From assembly GCA_002309425.1 (NCBI GenBank), contig DBXD01000005.1:65406-87877 (forward strand): 22,472 nt of DNA. Reading direction: 5' to 3'. The notes below the pieces were generated by a model, which was given only the letters and a program-made list of their open reading frames with translations, had not been told where the DNA came from and did not search any database. Origin of the DNA: Cyanobacteria bacterium UBA1221 (GTDB lineage Bacteria > Cyanobacteriota > Vampirovibrionia > Gastranaerophilales > Gastranaerophilaceae). The position numbers and the translations under genes are program-made. Position 1 is the stretch's first letter; every line of letters starts with the position of its first letter. This document shows, piece after piece, positions 7,456-14,989 of this stretch.

Positions 7456-8370
7456 CTAAGCAACTTGTTTTGGCTTTGTGATCGCATCACGGACTTTTGA
7501 ACCGGATACTGCGGCTAATGCCATACCAGCTGCAAGAAGTAAATACGTCATTGCTCCGCAACGATTTGTTTTTGCAACTTTTTTTACAATTTCAGGAGAT
7601 AATGTTTTTATTTGTTTTGCCATTTTATTCCCTCTCGCCGTAGCTTTTAACTCTTCCGCAACTACAGGAACAAATGCAAACAGAGTAAGCTTGCCGGCAT
7701 TATTTTTGATAAAGTCGGTTGCTCTATCTATGAAATTTTTAGGTTTTTCTCCTTTTGCTTTTGGGCGTTTATATAATGCAATTAGAGATATACCGGCTGC
7801 TGCAAGCATTCCCGGCAGCCTTAATTTTTGTATAACTCTCCAGAATTTGCTTGTTGTCGCATTCAGGGAATGTCCGGCTTCATGGAAACCTGAAAGACCT
7901 AATTTTTGCGTATTGATAAAAACTTTATTCAACTCCGGGTCATAAGCAGCATTATTACCCAATTTTATTTCATTATGTATGATGTCATTTATAAATTTTA
8001 TTCCTTTTTTCCATAGCTTCTTAGGGTTTAAATCTGAAAATTTAACTTTTTTTGCAAAAAGTTTTTCCATCTTATTTCCAATAAAGTCTACTGTCGATTT
8101 AGCTTCTACCCCAGCATAATCAACTATTTTTGTACCATTAGCGGCAGCACCGGAATCAGTAAGAGCCTTCTCTAAGGCTGATTTTATTTCCAAAGTGTCC
8201 ACACCTTGATGTAGTTTTTTCATTTTATTCATGAATCTTGCAGCAAGAAGTTCAGAGGATAATAACATTCCTGTTTGGGCAACAGAGCCTGCCATTATTC
8301 CCCCATAAGACTTTGCAACACTTGCTTTCTGATACTGGCTGCCATCATCTGTAGTAATAATTCTGCTCAT
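7456..8370 (-). CDS. Putative membrane zinc metallopeptidase (HEXXH), 304 residues
   Basis: The start at 8370 is chosen because AAGG lies seven bases upstream; two in-frame ATGs further upstream lack one. Residues 160-170 read SGFHEAGHSLN, an HEXXH zinc motif (His163, Glu164, His167). A candidate third ligand is Glu239 or Glu240 in AEELKATARG, resembling the E-x-x-A helix of gluzincins such as M48. Hydrophobic segments lie at about 24-45, 185-200, 228-238 and 271-290, so it is probably inner-membrane bound with the active site near one face. The sequence just before HEAGH (DPELNKVFINTQKLGLSGF) resembles the beta strand that precedes the active-site helix in such enzymes. I cannot assign a peptidase family, and a non-catalytic role remains possible. 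It appears monocistronic with a terminator at 7400-7442. Confidence 0.7.
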   Translation of the reverse strand: MSRIITTDDGSQYQKASVAKSYGGIMAGSVAQTGMLLSSELLAARFMNKMKKLHQGVDTLEIKSALEKALTDSGAAANGTKIVDYAGVEAKSTVDFIGNKMEKLFAKKVKFSDLNPKKLWKKGIKFINDIIHNEIKLGNNAAYDPELNKVFINTQKLGLSGFHEAGHSLNATTSKFWRVIQKLRLPGMLAAAGISLIALYKRPKAKGEKPKNFIDRATDFIKNNAGKLTLFAFVPVVAEELKATARGNKMAKQIKTLSPEIVKKVAKTNRCGAMTYLLLAAGMALAAVSGSKVRDAITKPKQVA

Positions 8371-8471
8371 TAACAAACCTTTCATAAAAATATACACACT
8401 TAGCCATAATAAAACACTGACATTCGAATTTTTGCTATTTTTAATAAAAATATTAAGATTAATTAACTTTG

Positions 8472-9281
8472 TTAATTCAAATTTTCAAAAGCCGAAGTTA
8501 CGGTTTGGGATATATTCGTTTGTATAGTTTCGCCCTCTGTTGAAATCCACAATAAATACTCAATATTTCCTGATGGTCCTTTAATTGAGGAATAAGTTAA
8601 GCCCTTTATTGAGTAACCCAGAGAAACCGCACAATCTATAACATTTTTTATAACTTCCTCGTGAACTTTTTTATCACGAACGACTCCGCCTTTTTCGACT
8701 TTTTCTTTACCGGCTTCAAACTGCGGTTTTATAAGACATATCATTTCATGAAATTCGGGATTAAGAAGTTTTTTTAAATTTTCCAGGACTTTGGTGAGGG
8801 AAATAAAAGACATATCGCTGACCAGTAAATTAGCAACGGGTTCTCCGTCTGCGTATATATCAGAAAAATCACAAATCCTTAAATTTGTTTTTTCAATAAC
8901 TTTAACCCTTTTATCAGAGCGAATTTTCCAGTCTAATTGCCCGTAACCTACATCTGCTGCATATACAAATCTTGCCCCGTTTTGAAGTAAACAATCAGTG
9001 AACCCGCCCGTTGAAGCACCTGCATCAAGACAAATTCTGTCTTTAACGTCAAAACTAAATGCATCAAGCGCTTTTTTCAACTTAAATCCGCCTCTGGAAA
9101 CGTAAGGCATCGATTTTACAACAATATCATATTCTTTTCCGGGGCAAACCTGAAATCCTGCTTTCGTAATATATTCATCATTAATTTTTACATGCCCTGC
9201 CAAAATTGAGGCAGCCGCCTTGCTTTTGGTTTCAAAATATCCCAAATCGGTTAAATATTTGTCCAGTCGTTCTTTTTTCAT
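8472..9281 (-). CDS. tlyA: TlyA-family rRNA 2'-O-methyltransferase
   Basis: A 269-residue cytoplasmic enzyme that, in characterised members, methylates ribose 2'-O of rRNA cytidines. An S4 RNA-binding domain occupies residues 1-60 (ERLDKYLTDLGYFETKSKA). An FtsJ-like SAM methyltransferase follows, with VSRGGFKL (61-68), the SAM loop LDAGASTGGFTDCLL (85-99), DVGYGQLDWKIR (110-121), a DMSFISL stretch and KPQFEAGKEKVEKGGVVRD. Length is typical. The ATG at 9281 lies one base after the stop of the upstream gene and has AGAAGG upstream; an earlier in-frame start at 9305 would overlap that gene. Members have also been annotated as hemolysin A, but the domain content argues for rRNA methylation. It is the last gene of the run beginning with panD. 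After the stop only a weak AT-only hairpin is seen. Confidence 0.93.
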   Translation of the reverse strand: MKKERLDKYLTDLGYFETKSKAAASILAGHVKINDEYITKAGFQVCPGKEYDIVVKSMPYVSRGGFKLKKALDAFSFDVKDRICLDAGASTGGFTDCLLQNGARFVYAADVGYGQLDWKIRSDKRVKVIEKTNLRICDFSDIYADGEPVANLLVSDMSFISLTKVLENLKKLLNPEFHEMICLIKPQFEAGKEKVEKGGVVRDKKVHEEVIKNVIDCAVSLGYSIKGLTYSSIKGPSGNIEYLLWISTEGETIQTNISQTVTSAFENLN

Positions 9282-9282
9282 T

Positions 9283-10602
9283 TCAGGCAACCTTCTCGTC
9301 AGCACATGAGCAACTCAGAATGCCAACCATTGTCCAGAAGATAAACTGTATTTGCGGTCTGAAAAAGACCGTATCAACCAAACCATGCACCATCAATGCT
9401 AAAATTGCAGTGACTGCGGCAGAAGCATAAATTACATTTTTTATGTTTGAAGATTTAAGTATAATTTTTATTCCGTCTTTTACTGCAACAAAAACAAATC
9501 CCACAAAAGCAATAAGGGCAAAAATGCCGCTCTCAACCGCTGTTTCAAGGAATATATTGTATGCACTCAAAGCATCAAATCCTGTTCTCATATACAAACC
9601 GTATATTTCACGGAAATTTTTATTCCCGACTCCGATACCCAACAACCAGTTATCTTTAAACATTTGCAAAGATGATTGGTACACATTAAATCTGAAGGAA
9701 TTTGAGGAATCCTGCCTCATTGCAAAAATAGAAAATATTCTTGCTCTCAACGACCCGATAAAGATTATTGCAAGCGAAATCGCAACAATACCTGATGATA
9801 CAACTGCCATAAAAAGTTTTTTATATTTATGCCACAAAAATTTTGCACAAATTGTAAATATTCCGAGATATATTGCCATGCAGGCAATATAGGCACCTCT
9901 GCATCCTGTCAAGAACAGTACGACCGTGCTTAACAGTCCAAAAATCAGCGTAATTGCCGACAACTTGTATTTTTTGTCGGATAAAAATATTGCCGATAGC
10001 CCAAACAATGACGGTATTCCCGCAACAAAATACCCTCCGAGCAGATTAGGATTTAACGGTTGTAATGTGCCGTATACTCTTGTCATTATTTGCTCGGGAT
10101 TAAGTCCTGAAACATCCTGCCATGTAGAAATTGCCTCAACATGTGCAAAGTTTTGCATCAAGCCGATAATACTTTCGCCGCCTATACAAACAGCAATAGC
10201 AGTAAGTATATGAGGAATTTTATCCCTGTTATCTTTCAGGTAATGAACAACAGAAATATAAAAACCGAGATATGTAACTGTTTTAAAAAAACCTTTTAAA
10301 CTCAGTGTAAATAAAGTAGAACCAGCAAGACTTATTACAACAATCATAAAATATGCAAACAGCCACAATTCAAACGTATTTGGTTCAAATTTATCTCCGG
10401 GTTTAGTAACAACCTTTATAAATGTCAGAATAGCCGCAACTATGGCAACTAACCCCATAACATCAGACGGCATAAATGTAGACAGCAAAAATACCGCTAT
10501 TATGCACAAGAAAATCAGCCTGTCTAAATTCTTTAACAGCAGGCTGTTTTCGTATAAAATATTAAGTTTGTTTTGAGTAAATCTTAGTATATTATTGAAC
10601 AT
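9283..10602 (-). CDS. IctB-like O-antigen ligase superfamily membrane protein
   Basis: A 439-residue polytopic inner-membrane protein with about ten to twelve hydrophobic segments. The section from FLTGCRGAY through a hydrophilic loop to NWLLGIGVGNKNFREIYGLY, LSAYNIFLETAVESG and HGLVDTVFFRPQ follows the pattern I associate with cyanobacterial IctB, once proposed as a bicarbonate transporter. IctB belongs to the Wzy/WaaL superfamily, whose members polymerise glycans or ligate them to lipid or protein. The large loop and the Arg residues fit that activity. Beside a PfkB/heptose-type kinase, glycan transfer is the likelier role here. The ATG at 10602 overlaps the upstream gene by 11 bases, and a TTG at 10608 is an alternative. 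Neither has a ribosome binding site, so translation is probably coupled. It is followed after one base by tlyA. Confidence 0.88.
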   Translation of the reverse strand: MFNNILRFTQNKLNILYENSLLLKNLDRLIFLCIIAVFLLSTFMPSDVMGLVAIVAAILTFIKVVTKPGDKFEPNTFELWLFAYFMIVVISLAGSTLFTLSLKGFFKTVTYLGFYISVVHYLKDNRDKIPHILTAIAVCIGGESIIGLMQNFAHVEAISTWQDVSGLNPEQIMTRVYGTLQPLNPNLLGGYFVAGIPSLFGLSAIFLSDKKYKLSAITLIFGLLSTVVLFLTGCRGAYIACMAIYLGIFTICAKFLWHKYKKLFMAVVSSGIVAISLAIIFIGSLRARIFSIFAMRQDSSNSFRFNVYQSSLQMFKDNWLLGIGVGNKNFREIYGLYMRTGFDALSAYNIFLETAVESGIFALIAFVGFVFVAVKDGIKIILKSSNIKNVIYASAAVTAILALMVHGLVDTVFFRPQIQFIFWTMVGILSCSCADEKVA

Positions 10603-11170
10603 CGTCAACTTTGTTTATATTTGAATGGACATCTTCCTTGATGTCATCATGAGTAACTTTAATATCCGCAACGGTTCCGTTAAACTTGTAATCCGCACCT
10701 TCTAAAGTAATAGGCAAACCCATTTTAACTTTGTTTCCTCCGACAACGGCACCGTCCTTTGTAATTTTAGCTTTATCGGTTAGTGTTACAACTATATCGT
10801 AAACGTTTGATTGTGAAACATCATCAACAACCAGTACGTTTTTTGTTGCATTTTTTGTATTATTCAGCATTGGCAAAACAACTTTTCTTCGCTCTGTCTT
10901 GACGTTCAGAATATCCAAATCGGAATAAGGAACATTTCTTATGCTTATAAAAGTTTTTTCTCCGGAGTGTATCGGAGTTTGTCCGCCTGTAAGAGTAATG
11001 CCCCTCAGATAAACGTCAAATACTATCGGAGCAGTAGTTTCAATTTGCTTTCCTGCAGTTTGTCTGAAATTTTTGAATGTAATATAACCGACAAGCAATG
11101 CAATTACAATTCCTACAATTAAAATCAATTCTAAAGGTTTAATTCTTTCTAAGTCTTCAAAACGTGCCAT
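10592..11170 (-). CDS. DUF4330-like single-pass membrane protein
   Basis: A 192-residue protein with a short charged cytoplasmic start (MARFEDLERIKP), one membrane helix at about 13-32 and a beta-rich domain outside the membrane. Its form and cyanobacterial-type context suggest the DUF4330 family, which has no settled function; this assignment is moderate. The extracytoplasmic domain has repeated short strands (VVLPMLNN, VLVVDDVSQ, YDIVVTLTDKAKIT) and an acidic tail (DDIKEDVHSNINKVDDVQ). AAAGGAG is well placed before the ATG. Its 3' end overlaps the start of the IctB-like gene, suggesting the two are made together and perhaps interact in the membrane. It follows the PfkB kinase by 11 bases. 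Confidence 0.75.
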   Translation of the reverse strand: MARFEDLERIKPLELILIVGIVIALLVGYITFKNFRQTAGKQIETTAPIVFDVYLRGITLTGGQTPIHSGEKTFISIRNVPYSDLDILNVKTERRKVVLPMLNNTKNATKNVLVVDDVSQSNVYDIVVTLTDKAKITKDGAVVGGNKVKMGLPITLEGADYKFNGTVADIKVTHDDIKEDVHSNINKVDDVQ

Positions 11171-11181
11171 AAATTTCTCCT

Positions 11182-12186
11182 TTATAATTTTGTGACTGCT
11201 GCCAAAAGTTCATCAACAGTTGTGGTTGCACAACCCCATTGTTTTACGACTATTGAGGCTGCAATATTACCGATTAGTGCTGCATAAACCGCATCCGCAC
11301 CGGCAGCAAGCGCCAGAGAATAAACAGCCGTCACTGTATCTCCGGCACCCGTAACATCAAATACTTCCGATTTGTTGAATACGGGAATTTTTGTGTATTT
11401 GTTATTTTTTTCAGCAACAAACATTCCGTCAGCCCCGCAGGTAATAAGAATTGACTCTGCATTTGTTCTTTCGAGAAGTTTGTCGCCTGCGCTTTGTAAA
11501 TCTTCTTCTGTTTTTAGTTCAAAACCAACTGATTTTTGTGTATCCGGTAAATTCGGAGTCATTGAAGTTATGTTTTTGTATATGTACAAATCGCTTTGAG
11601 CATCAACAACTATTTTCTTATTATATTTGTTTGCAATTTCTATGGTTTTCTCAATAATTAGGGGGGTAACTGTTCCGATATGATAATTTGACAACACAAC
11701 AACATCATACTCCGGAATTGCTTTTTCAATATTTTCAATAACTTTTTTTTCTGTTTCCTGACTGAGAGGCGCATTGGTTTGCCTGTCAATTCGCACAATC
11801 TGCTGGGTTATGGAGGTCGTAATAGAACCCAAAATTCTGGTTTTTGTAATGGTTTTTCTCATCTCATCATGAACAACATATTTTGTATCAATATTGGCTT
11901 CTTTAAATGCCTGTTCTAATTGTCCTGCCTGATAGTCTTCTCCGAAAACTCCTATAACGGAAACTTTACCGTTGTTAAGCGTAGCCGCATTGTGAGCGGC
12001 ATTTGATGCACCGCCTAAAATCGGCTTTGTATGAGTGTGCTGTAAGATTAATACGGGTGCTTCTCTGGAAATCCTCTCCGCATCACCGTAAACCATTTCA
12101 TCCATAGCCAGGTCACCTATTACAAGGATTTTAGGCTCACTCAATTTTTTAATATATGAAACAAGTTTTTCTTTATTAATATCCAT
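11182..12186 (-). CDS. PfkB-family sugar kinase, similar to heptose-7-phosphate kinase (HldA/RfaE1)
   Basis: A 334-residue cytoplasmic kinase. GDLAMDEMVYGDAERISREAPV (from residue 24) parallels the HldE segment reading RISPEAPV. GGASNAAHNAATL (58-70) corresponds to the sugar-binding GG motif and TGAGDTV (279-285) contains the catalytic base Asp283. HldA/HldE phosphorylates D-glycero-D-manno-heptose 7-phosphate at C1 for LPS core heptose. There is no adenylyltransferase domain, so this would be a split HldA. Where HldE has a DPKG motif, this protein has VVDAQSD (194-200), so the substrate may be a different sugar phosphate. The ATG lacks a strong ribosome binding site (GGTAAG close by). It sits between panD and the membrane genes, consistent with envelope glycan synthesis. 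Family confidence is high; substrate confidence is modest. Confidence 0.85.
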   Translation of the reverse strand: MDINKEKLVSYIKKLSEPKILVIGDLAMDEMVYGDAERISREAPVLILQHTHTKPILGGASNAAHNAATLNNGKVSVIGVFGEDYQAGQLEQAFKEANIDTKYVVHDEMRKTITKTRILGSITTSITQQIVRIDRQTNAPLSQETEKKVIENIEKAIPEYDVVVLSNYHIGTVTPLIIEKTIEIANKYNKKIVVDAQSDLYIYKNITSMTPNLPDTQKSVGFELKTEEDLQSAGDKLLERTNAESILITCGADGMFVAEKNNKYTKIPVFNKSEVFDVTGAGDTVTAVYSLALAAGADAVYAALIGNIAASIVVKQWGCATTTVDELLAAVTKL

Positions 12187-12236
12187 AACTTACCGATAAA
12201 AATTACCACGAAAAAAGTCAAAAAGCAAATTCGTAA

Positions 12237-12587
12237 CTATTTAACAATTCTGTTATTTTCATCAACCATAACAACAGTCGGAGTATGGTTTTCTATTTCA
12301 TTCGGCTGTAAATATACATATGAAATTATAATAACCTTATCGCCAGGCTGAACTTTTCTTGCAGCGGCACCGTTAAGGCAAATACAACCTGAATCGGATT
12401 TACCTTTTATAACATAGGTCTGAAATCTCTCACCGTTATTTATATCAAGAATATCAACTTTTTGCCATTCTTTTATTTTTGCGGCTTTCATTAAGGTTTC
12501 ATCAACAGTAATTGAACCTACATAATTCAGGTTTGCATCCGTTACGGTTGCTCTGTGTATCTTTGAATATAAAAACTCTTGCATCAT
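12237..12587 (-). CDS. panD: Aspartate 1-decarboxylase
   Basis: PanD converts aspartate to beta-alanine for pantothenate and coenzyme A. The 116-residue proenzyme contains YVGSIT, with self-cleavage expected between Gly24 and Ser25 to generate the pyruvoyl group. Starting from the first of two adjacent ATGs (12587) gives exactly the residue numbering of characterised PanD proteins. KIHRATVTDANLNY (9-22) and the substrate-pocket residues near NGAAARKVQPGD are typical. The ribosome binding site GAGG is 12 bases away, rather far. It is the first gene of the run to tlyA, with an extended -10 promoter at 12613-12621. No other pantothenate gene is in the window, and its placement ahead of envelope genes may be simple packing. 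Confidence 0.96.
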   Translation of the reverse strand: MMQEFLYSKIHRATVTDANLNYVGSITVDETLMKAAKIKEWQKVDILDINNGERFQTYVIKGKSDSGCICLNGAAARKVQPGDKVIIISYVYLQPNEIENHTPTVVMVDENNRIVK

Positions 12588-12612
12588 TTTCTATTTATAC
12601 CTCAGTAATCAA

Positions 12613-12621
12613 ATTATATCA
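12613..12621 (-). promoter_or_regulatory. Extended -10 promoter of the panD operon
   Basis: Minus-strand TGATATAAT (12621-12613) is a perfect -10 box with an extended TG. The -35 region, which falls inside the end of the regulator gene, is weak. Transcription would begin near 12606, about 20 bases before the panD start. Confidence 0.55.
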
Positions 12622-12633
12622 CGGACAAAAATT

Positions 12634-13329
12634 TTACACTTCAAACTTGTATCCGCCGCCGTATATCGTTGATATGTATTTCTTTCCGCCGGCAATTTTA
12701 TCCAGTTTTGAGCGCAAATGCCTTATGTGAACTCTTATCGTTTCAATATCATCATCAGGAGAATATCCCCAAACATCTTTTAATAACTGAGCGGATGACA
12801 CCATATTTCCGTGGTTTTGGAATAATAAATTCAGTATATCAAATTCTATCGGGGTTAATTTTGCAACTTTGTCATTTATTTTTACGCTGTAAGTTTCCGG
12901 TAAAAGCGTAACTTCACCCAGCGTCAGCAGCTCTCTTGTGGAGGCGGATTTTGGAATTTGATTTGTACGTTTGAGCAACGCCCTCACTCTGACCTTTAAT
13001 TCATCCATCTCAAAAGGTTTTACAAGATAATCATCTACGCCGATATTAAACCCTGTAACTTTGTCATTCAGCTGTGACAAAGCCGTTAGCATCAGTATAG
13101 GAGTATCTTTTGTATCATCATTTTTTCTGATTCGCTGAGCAACAGTATATCCGTCAACCTCAGGCATCATCACATCAAGCACAACAAGAGCAGGTAATTC
13201 CTGTTTGCATAAAGCAAATCCTGTTACTCCGTCATATGCCTGAAAAACCGTATGCCCCTCAAGCTCCAGATTGACCTTTATCAGTTCATTTATTGCATTA
13301 TCATCATCTATAACCAAAATTTTACTCAT
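12634..13329 (-). CDS. rpaA: RpaA-like OmpR-family response regulator
   Basis: A 231-residue two-component regulator. The receiver domain (1-120) has the acidic pocket DDD (8-10), phosphoacceptor Asp52 (VVLDVMMP), Thr82 and Lys104 (LVKPF). The winged-helix DNA-binding domain (135-231) ends in a stretch from VWGYSPDDD through IETIRVHIRHLRSKLD to YGGGYKFEV. From memory, this and the linker (ALLKRTNQIPKSA) match cyanobacterial RpaA much better than RpaB or PhoB. In cyanobacteria RpaA is the master output of the circadian clock, phosphorylated by SasA. No histidine kinase or kai gene is in the window, so here it is an orphan regulator of unknown input. The start lacks a strong ribosome binding site. 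It is divergent from speD and precedes the panD operon, from which it has no visible terminator. Confidence 0.88.
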   Translation of the reverse strand: MSKILVIDDDNAINELIKVNLELEGHTVFQAYDGVTGFALCKQELPALVVLDVMMPEVDGYTVAQRIRKNDDTKDTPILMLTALSQLNDKVTGFNIGVDDYLVKPFEMDELKVRVRALLKRTNQIPKSASTRELLTLGEVTLLPETYSVKINDKVAKLTPIEFDILNLLFQNHGNMVSSAQLLKDVWGYSPDDDIETIRVHIRHLRSKLDKIAGGKKYISTIYGGGYKFEV

Positions 13330-13562
13330 AGCATTCTTATTGTACTCATAAATATAAATTTTTTAAAAGAGAAATATTACAAAAGTATTAATAATTCTTA
13401 ATAAAAATAGCTCGGCAGAATGATGCGTATCTGCTTATTTTTAGGCATATTTTAGGGAACAAAATAATAAAAAAAATTTTTTTAAGTGTTAAATTTACAT
13501 ATTTTTTGTTTTTTATAGTAATATGTATAGCGTAGTAAAAATTTTAAATATACATTAGTATA

Positions 13563-13587
13563 AAGGAGGCACATGAATTGGCAATAA
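13563..13587 (+). promoter_or_regulatory. speD translation start region with overlapping four-codon ATG frame
   Basis: A strong AAGGAGG (13563-13569) is eight bases from the TTG at 13578, the only position giving a complete SpeD frame. An ATG at 13573, only three bases from the ribosome binding site, opens a different frame of four codons (Met-Asn-Trp-Gln) ending at TAA 13585-13587. The SpeD start is therefore TTG, and a minimal overlapping frame straddles it. Confidence 0.7.
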
Positions 13588-14030
13588 CTTCACCTTTCAC
13601 AGCATTTGCAAACGGCAAAAAGGAAATCCATTTGGGGCAGCACGTTTTAGCAGAGTTTTTTGATTGTGATCCAAACACATTGAACAGTCTTGATAAAGTA
13701 GAAAAATATATGGTAGATGCAGCATTAGAGTGCGGAGCAACAATCGTTCAGAAGTGTTTTCATATGTTTAACCCGTACGGGGTTTCAGGTGTAGTTATTA
13801 TTTCAGAGAGCCATTTGGCCATCCATACATGGCCTGAATTGGGTTATGCCGCTGTTGATTTATTCACTTGCGGTGAAAAATGTGACCCGAAAATTTCTTA
13901 CGAATTTTTGAAGAGAAAATTTAATTCTCAAAAAGCAACATTTACAGAACTTAAACGCGGCATTATAGACGAAGCTACAATGAAGGTCATGGAAAAGCCT
14001 TTTGAGATAATGCAGCAGTCTATTGACTAA
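13578..14030 (+). CDS. speD: S-adenosylmethionine decarboxylase proenzyme
   Basis: SpeD supplies decarboxylated S-adenosylmethionine as aminopropyl donor for spermidine. The 150-residue class 1B proenzyme has the processing site in IISESHLAIHTWPE: cleavage between Glu77 and Ser78 would convert Ser78 to the pyruvoyl group. His83 (processing) and Cys98 (LFTCGEKCDP) match the catalytic residues of the Thermotoga enzyme family. The N-terminus is about 15 residues longer than the shortest homologues. The start is TTG with an excellent ribosome binding site. No spermidine synthase (speE) follows; htpX begins 27 bases downstream, so the pair is probably cotranscribed. The upstream gap of about 250 bases is shared with the divergent regulator gene and contains only weak promoter-like boxes (TTTACA at 13494, an imperfect -10 near 13517). 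Confidence 0.95.
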   Translation: MAITSPFTAFANGKKEIHLGQHVLAEFFDCDPNTLNSLDKVEKYMVDAALECGATIVQKCFHMFNPYGVSGVVIISESHLAIHTWPELGYAAVDLFTCGEKCDPKISYEFLKRKFNSQKATFTELKRGIIDEATMKVMEKPFEIMQQSID

Positions 14031-14056
14031 AAATCAAATGCCCGGGGAGATTTTAT

Positions 14057-14935
14057 ATGCTTTCCAATGATATTATACAAAAGAATCAGTTTAAACTGTT
14101 TTCTTATATGTTTTTAATGACTGCAATTATAGGAACTCTCGGATACTATTTGTCCTCTGTTTTCGGCTGGGGCTATACTGGACTTGGGTGCTTTTTAATT
14201 TTTGCAGGTATTTTGGATTTTGTAGCCTTCTTCTTCTCGGATGTATATGTAATACATTCAACCAAAGCACAACCGATTAGTGAAGAAGCCATGCCGGAAT
14301 ATTATGCTCTTGTGCGTGAAATGTGCAGAAGAAATGATTTAAAAATGCCACGGTTGTATCTGGTTAATACGAATGCAATGAATGCGTTTGCAACAGGAAG
14401 AAATAAAGACAGAGCAATAGTTGCAGTAACAAGCGGGCTAATGGAAAGATTAAGTCCTGACGAGATAAGCGGAGTCGTTGCACACGAACTTTCGCATATA
14501 GAAAACTACGATATGCTGATTATGTCCGCCATCTCAATTCTTGCGGGATTTATAAGCATATTGGCAAATATTTTTCTGCGAAGCAGCATATTCGGCAGAA
14601 ACAACAATCGGGATAACTCCGGAATATTTATGCTTGTGGGACTTGTTCTTGCAATACTTGCACCTCTCAGCGCAGGCCTTATCAAAATGGCTGTTTCCCG
14701 CTCACGGGAATATATGGCAGATGCAAAAGGTGCAAAAATATGCGGGAATCCTTTGTACCTTGCTTCCGCTCTGGAAAAAATTAAGGGCGATAATATTCCG
14801 ACAGCCAATGCAAGCACCGAAACCGCTCACTTATACTTTTCAAATCCGTTTAAGAAAAACGGTTTTGCAGAGTTGATGTCTACCCACCCAAACATTGATG
14901 ACAGAATAGAAAAATTGCGGGAAATGTCTGTTTAA
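14057..14935 (+). CDS. htpX: HtpX-family membrane zinc metalloprotease
   Basis: A 292-residue inner-membrane protease of family M48B that degrades misfolded membrane proteins. Two N-terminal helices (about 15-35 and 42-62) are followed by the cytoplasmic catalytic region with HELSH (143-147; zinc ligands His143 and His147, catalytic Glu144). Two more helices lie at about 155-175 and 190-212. SREYMADAKGA (216-226) supplies the third ligand, Glu218. PRLYLVNTNAMNAFATG (98-114) is the conserved strand and loop ahead of the active site. Length is normal. GGGGAG precedes the ATG. It follows speD by 27 bases; the functional link is unclear. Confidence 0.95.
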   Translation: MLSNDIIQKNQFKLFSYMFLMTAIIGTLGYYLSSVFGWGYTGLGCFLIFAGILDFVAFFFSDVYVIHSTKAQPISEEAMPEYYALVREMCRRNDLKMPRLYLVNTNAMNAFATGRNKDRAIVAVTSGLMERLSPDEISGVVAHELSHIENYDMLIMSAISILAGFISILANIFLRSSIFGRNNNRDNSGIFMLVGLVLAILAPLSAGLIKMAVSRSREYMADAKGAKICGNPLYLASALEKIKGDNIPTANASTETAHLYFSNPFKKNGFAELMSTHPNIDDRIEKLREMSV

Positions 14936-14955
14936 TACAATTTATTATACAAACT

Positions 14956-14983
14956 CTGACTTTTTCTGTGTTCGTGTTACAAT
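14956..14983 (+). promoter_or_regulatory. Promoter abutting the symporter start codon
   Basis: CTGACT (14956-14961), 16 bases, then TACAAT (14978-14983) with an upstream TG forming an extended -10. Transcription is expected about seven bases after the -10, which falls on the ATG at 14990. No ribosome binding site fits between. Confidence 0.5.
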
Positions 14984-14989
14984 TTGTAT

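Noticed and set aside
8460..8480. AATTAAC/GTTAATT inverted repeat at the end of tlyA as a terminator
   Set aside because: Contains almost no G or C and lacks a clean T-run; too unstable to call.
9860..10054. Plus-strand open frames opposite the IctB-like gene
   Set aside because: Shadow frames of the minus-strand coding sequence, with no start signals or family features.
13411..13440. Short hairpin GCAGA/TCTGC with a T-rich tail between the regulator and speD genes
   Set aside because: Five to six base pairs with a ten-base loop is weak, and no gene ends there on the plus strand; could be a leader element but support is insufficient.
13330..13577. A riboswitch or SAM/polyamine sensor upstream of speD
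   Set aside because: The sequence is almost entirely A and T and shows none of the conserved cores or multi-stem structure of known SAM riboswitches.
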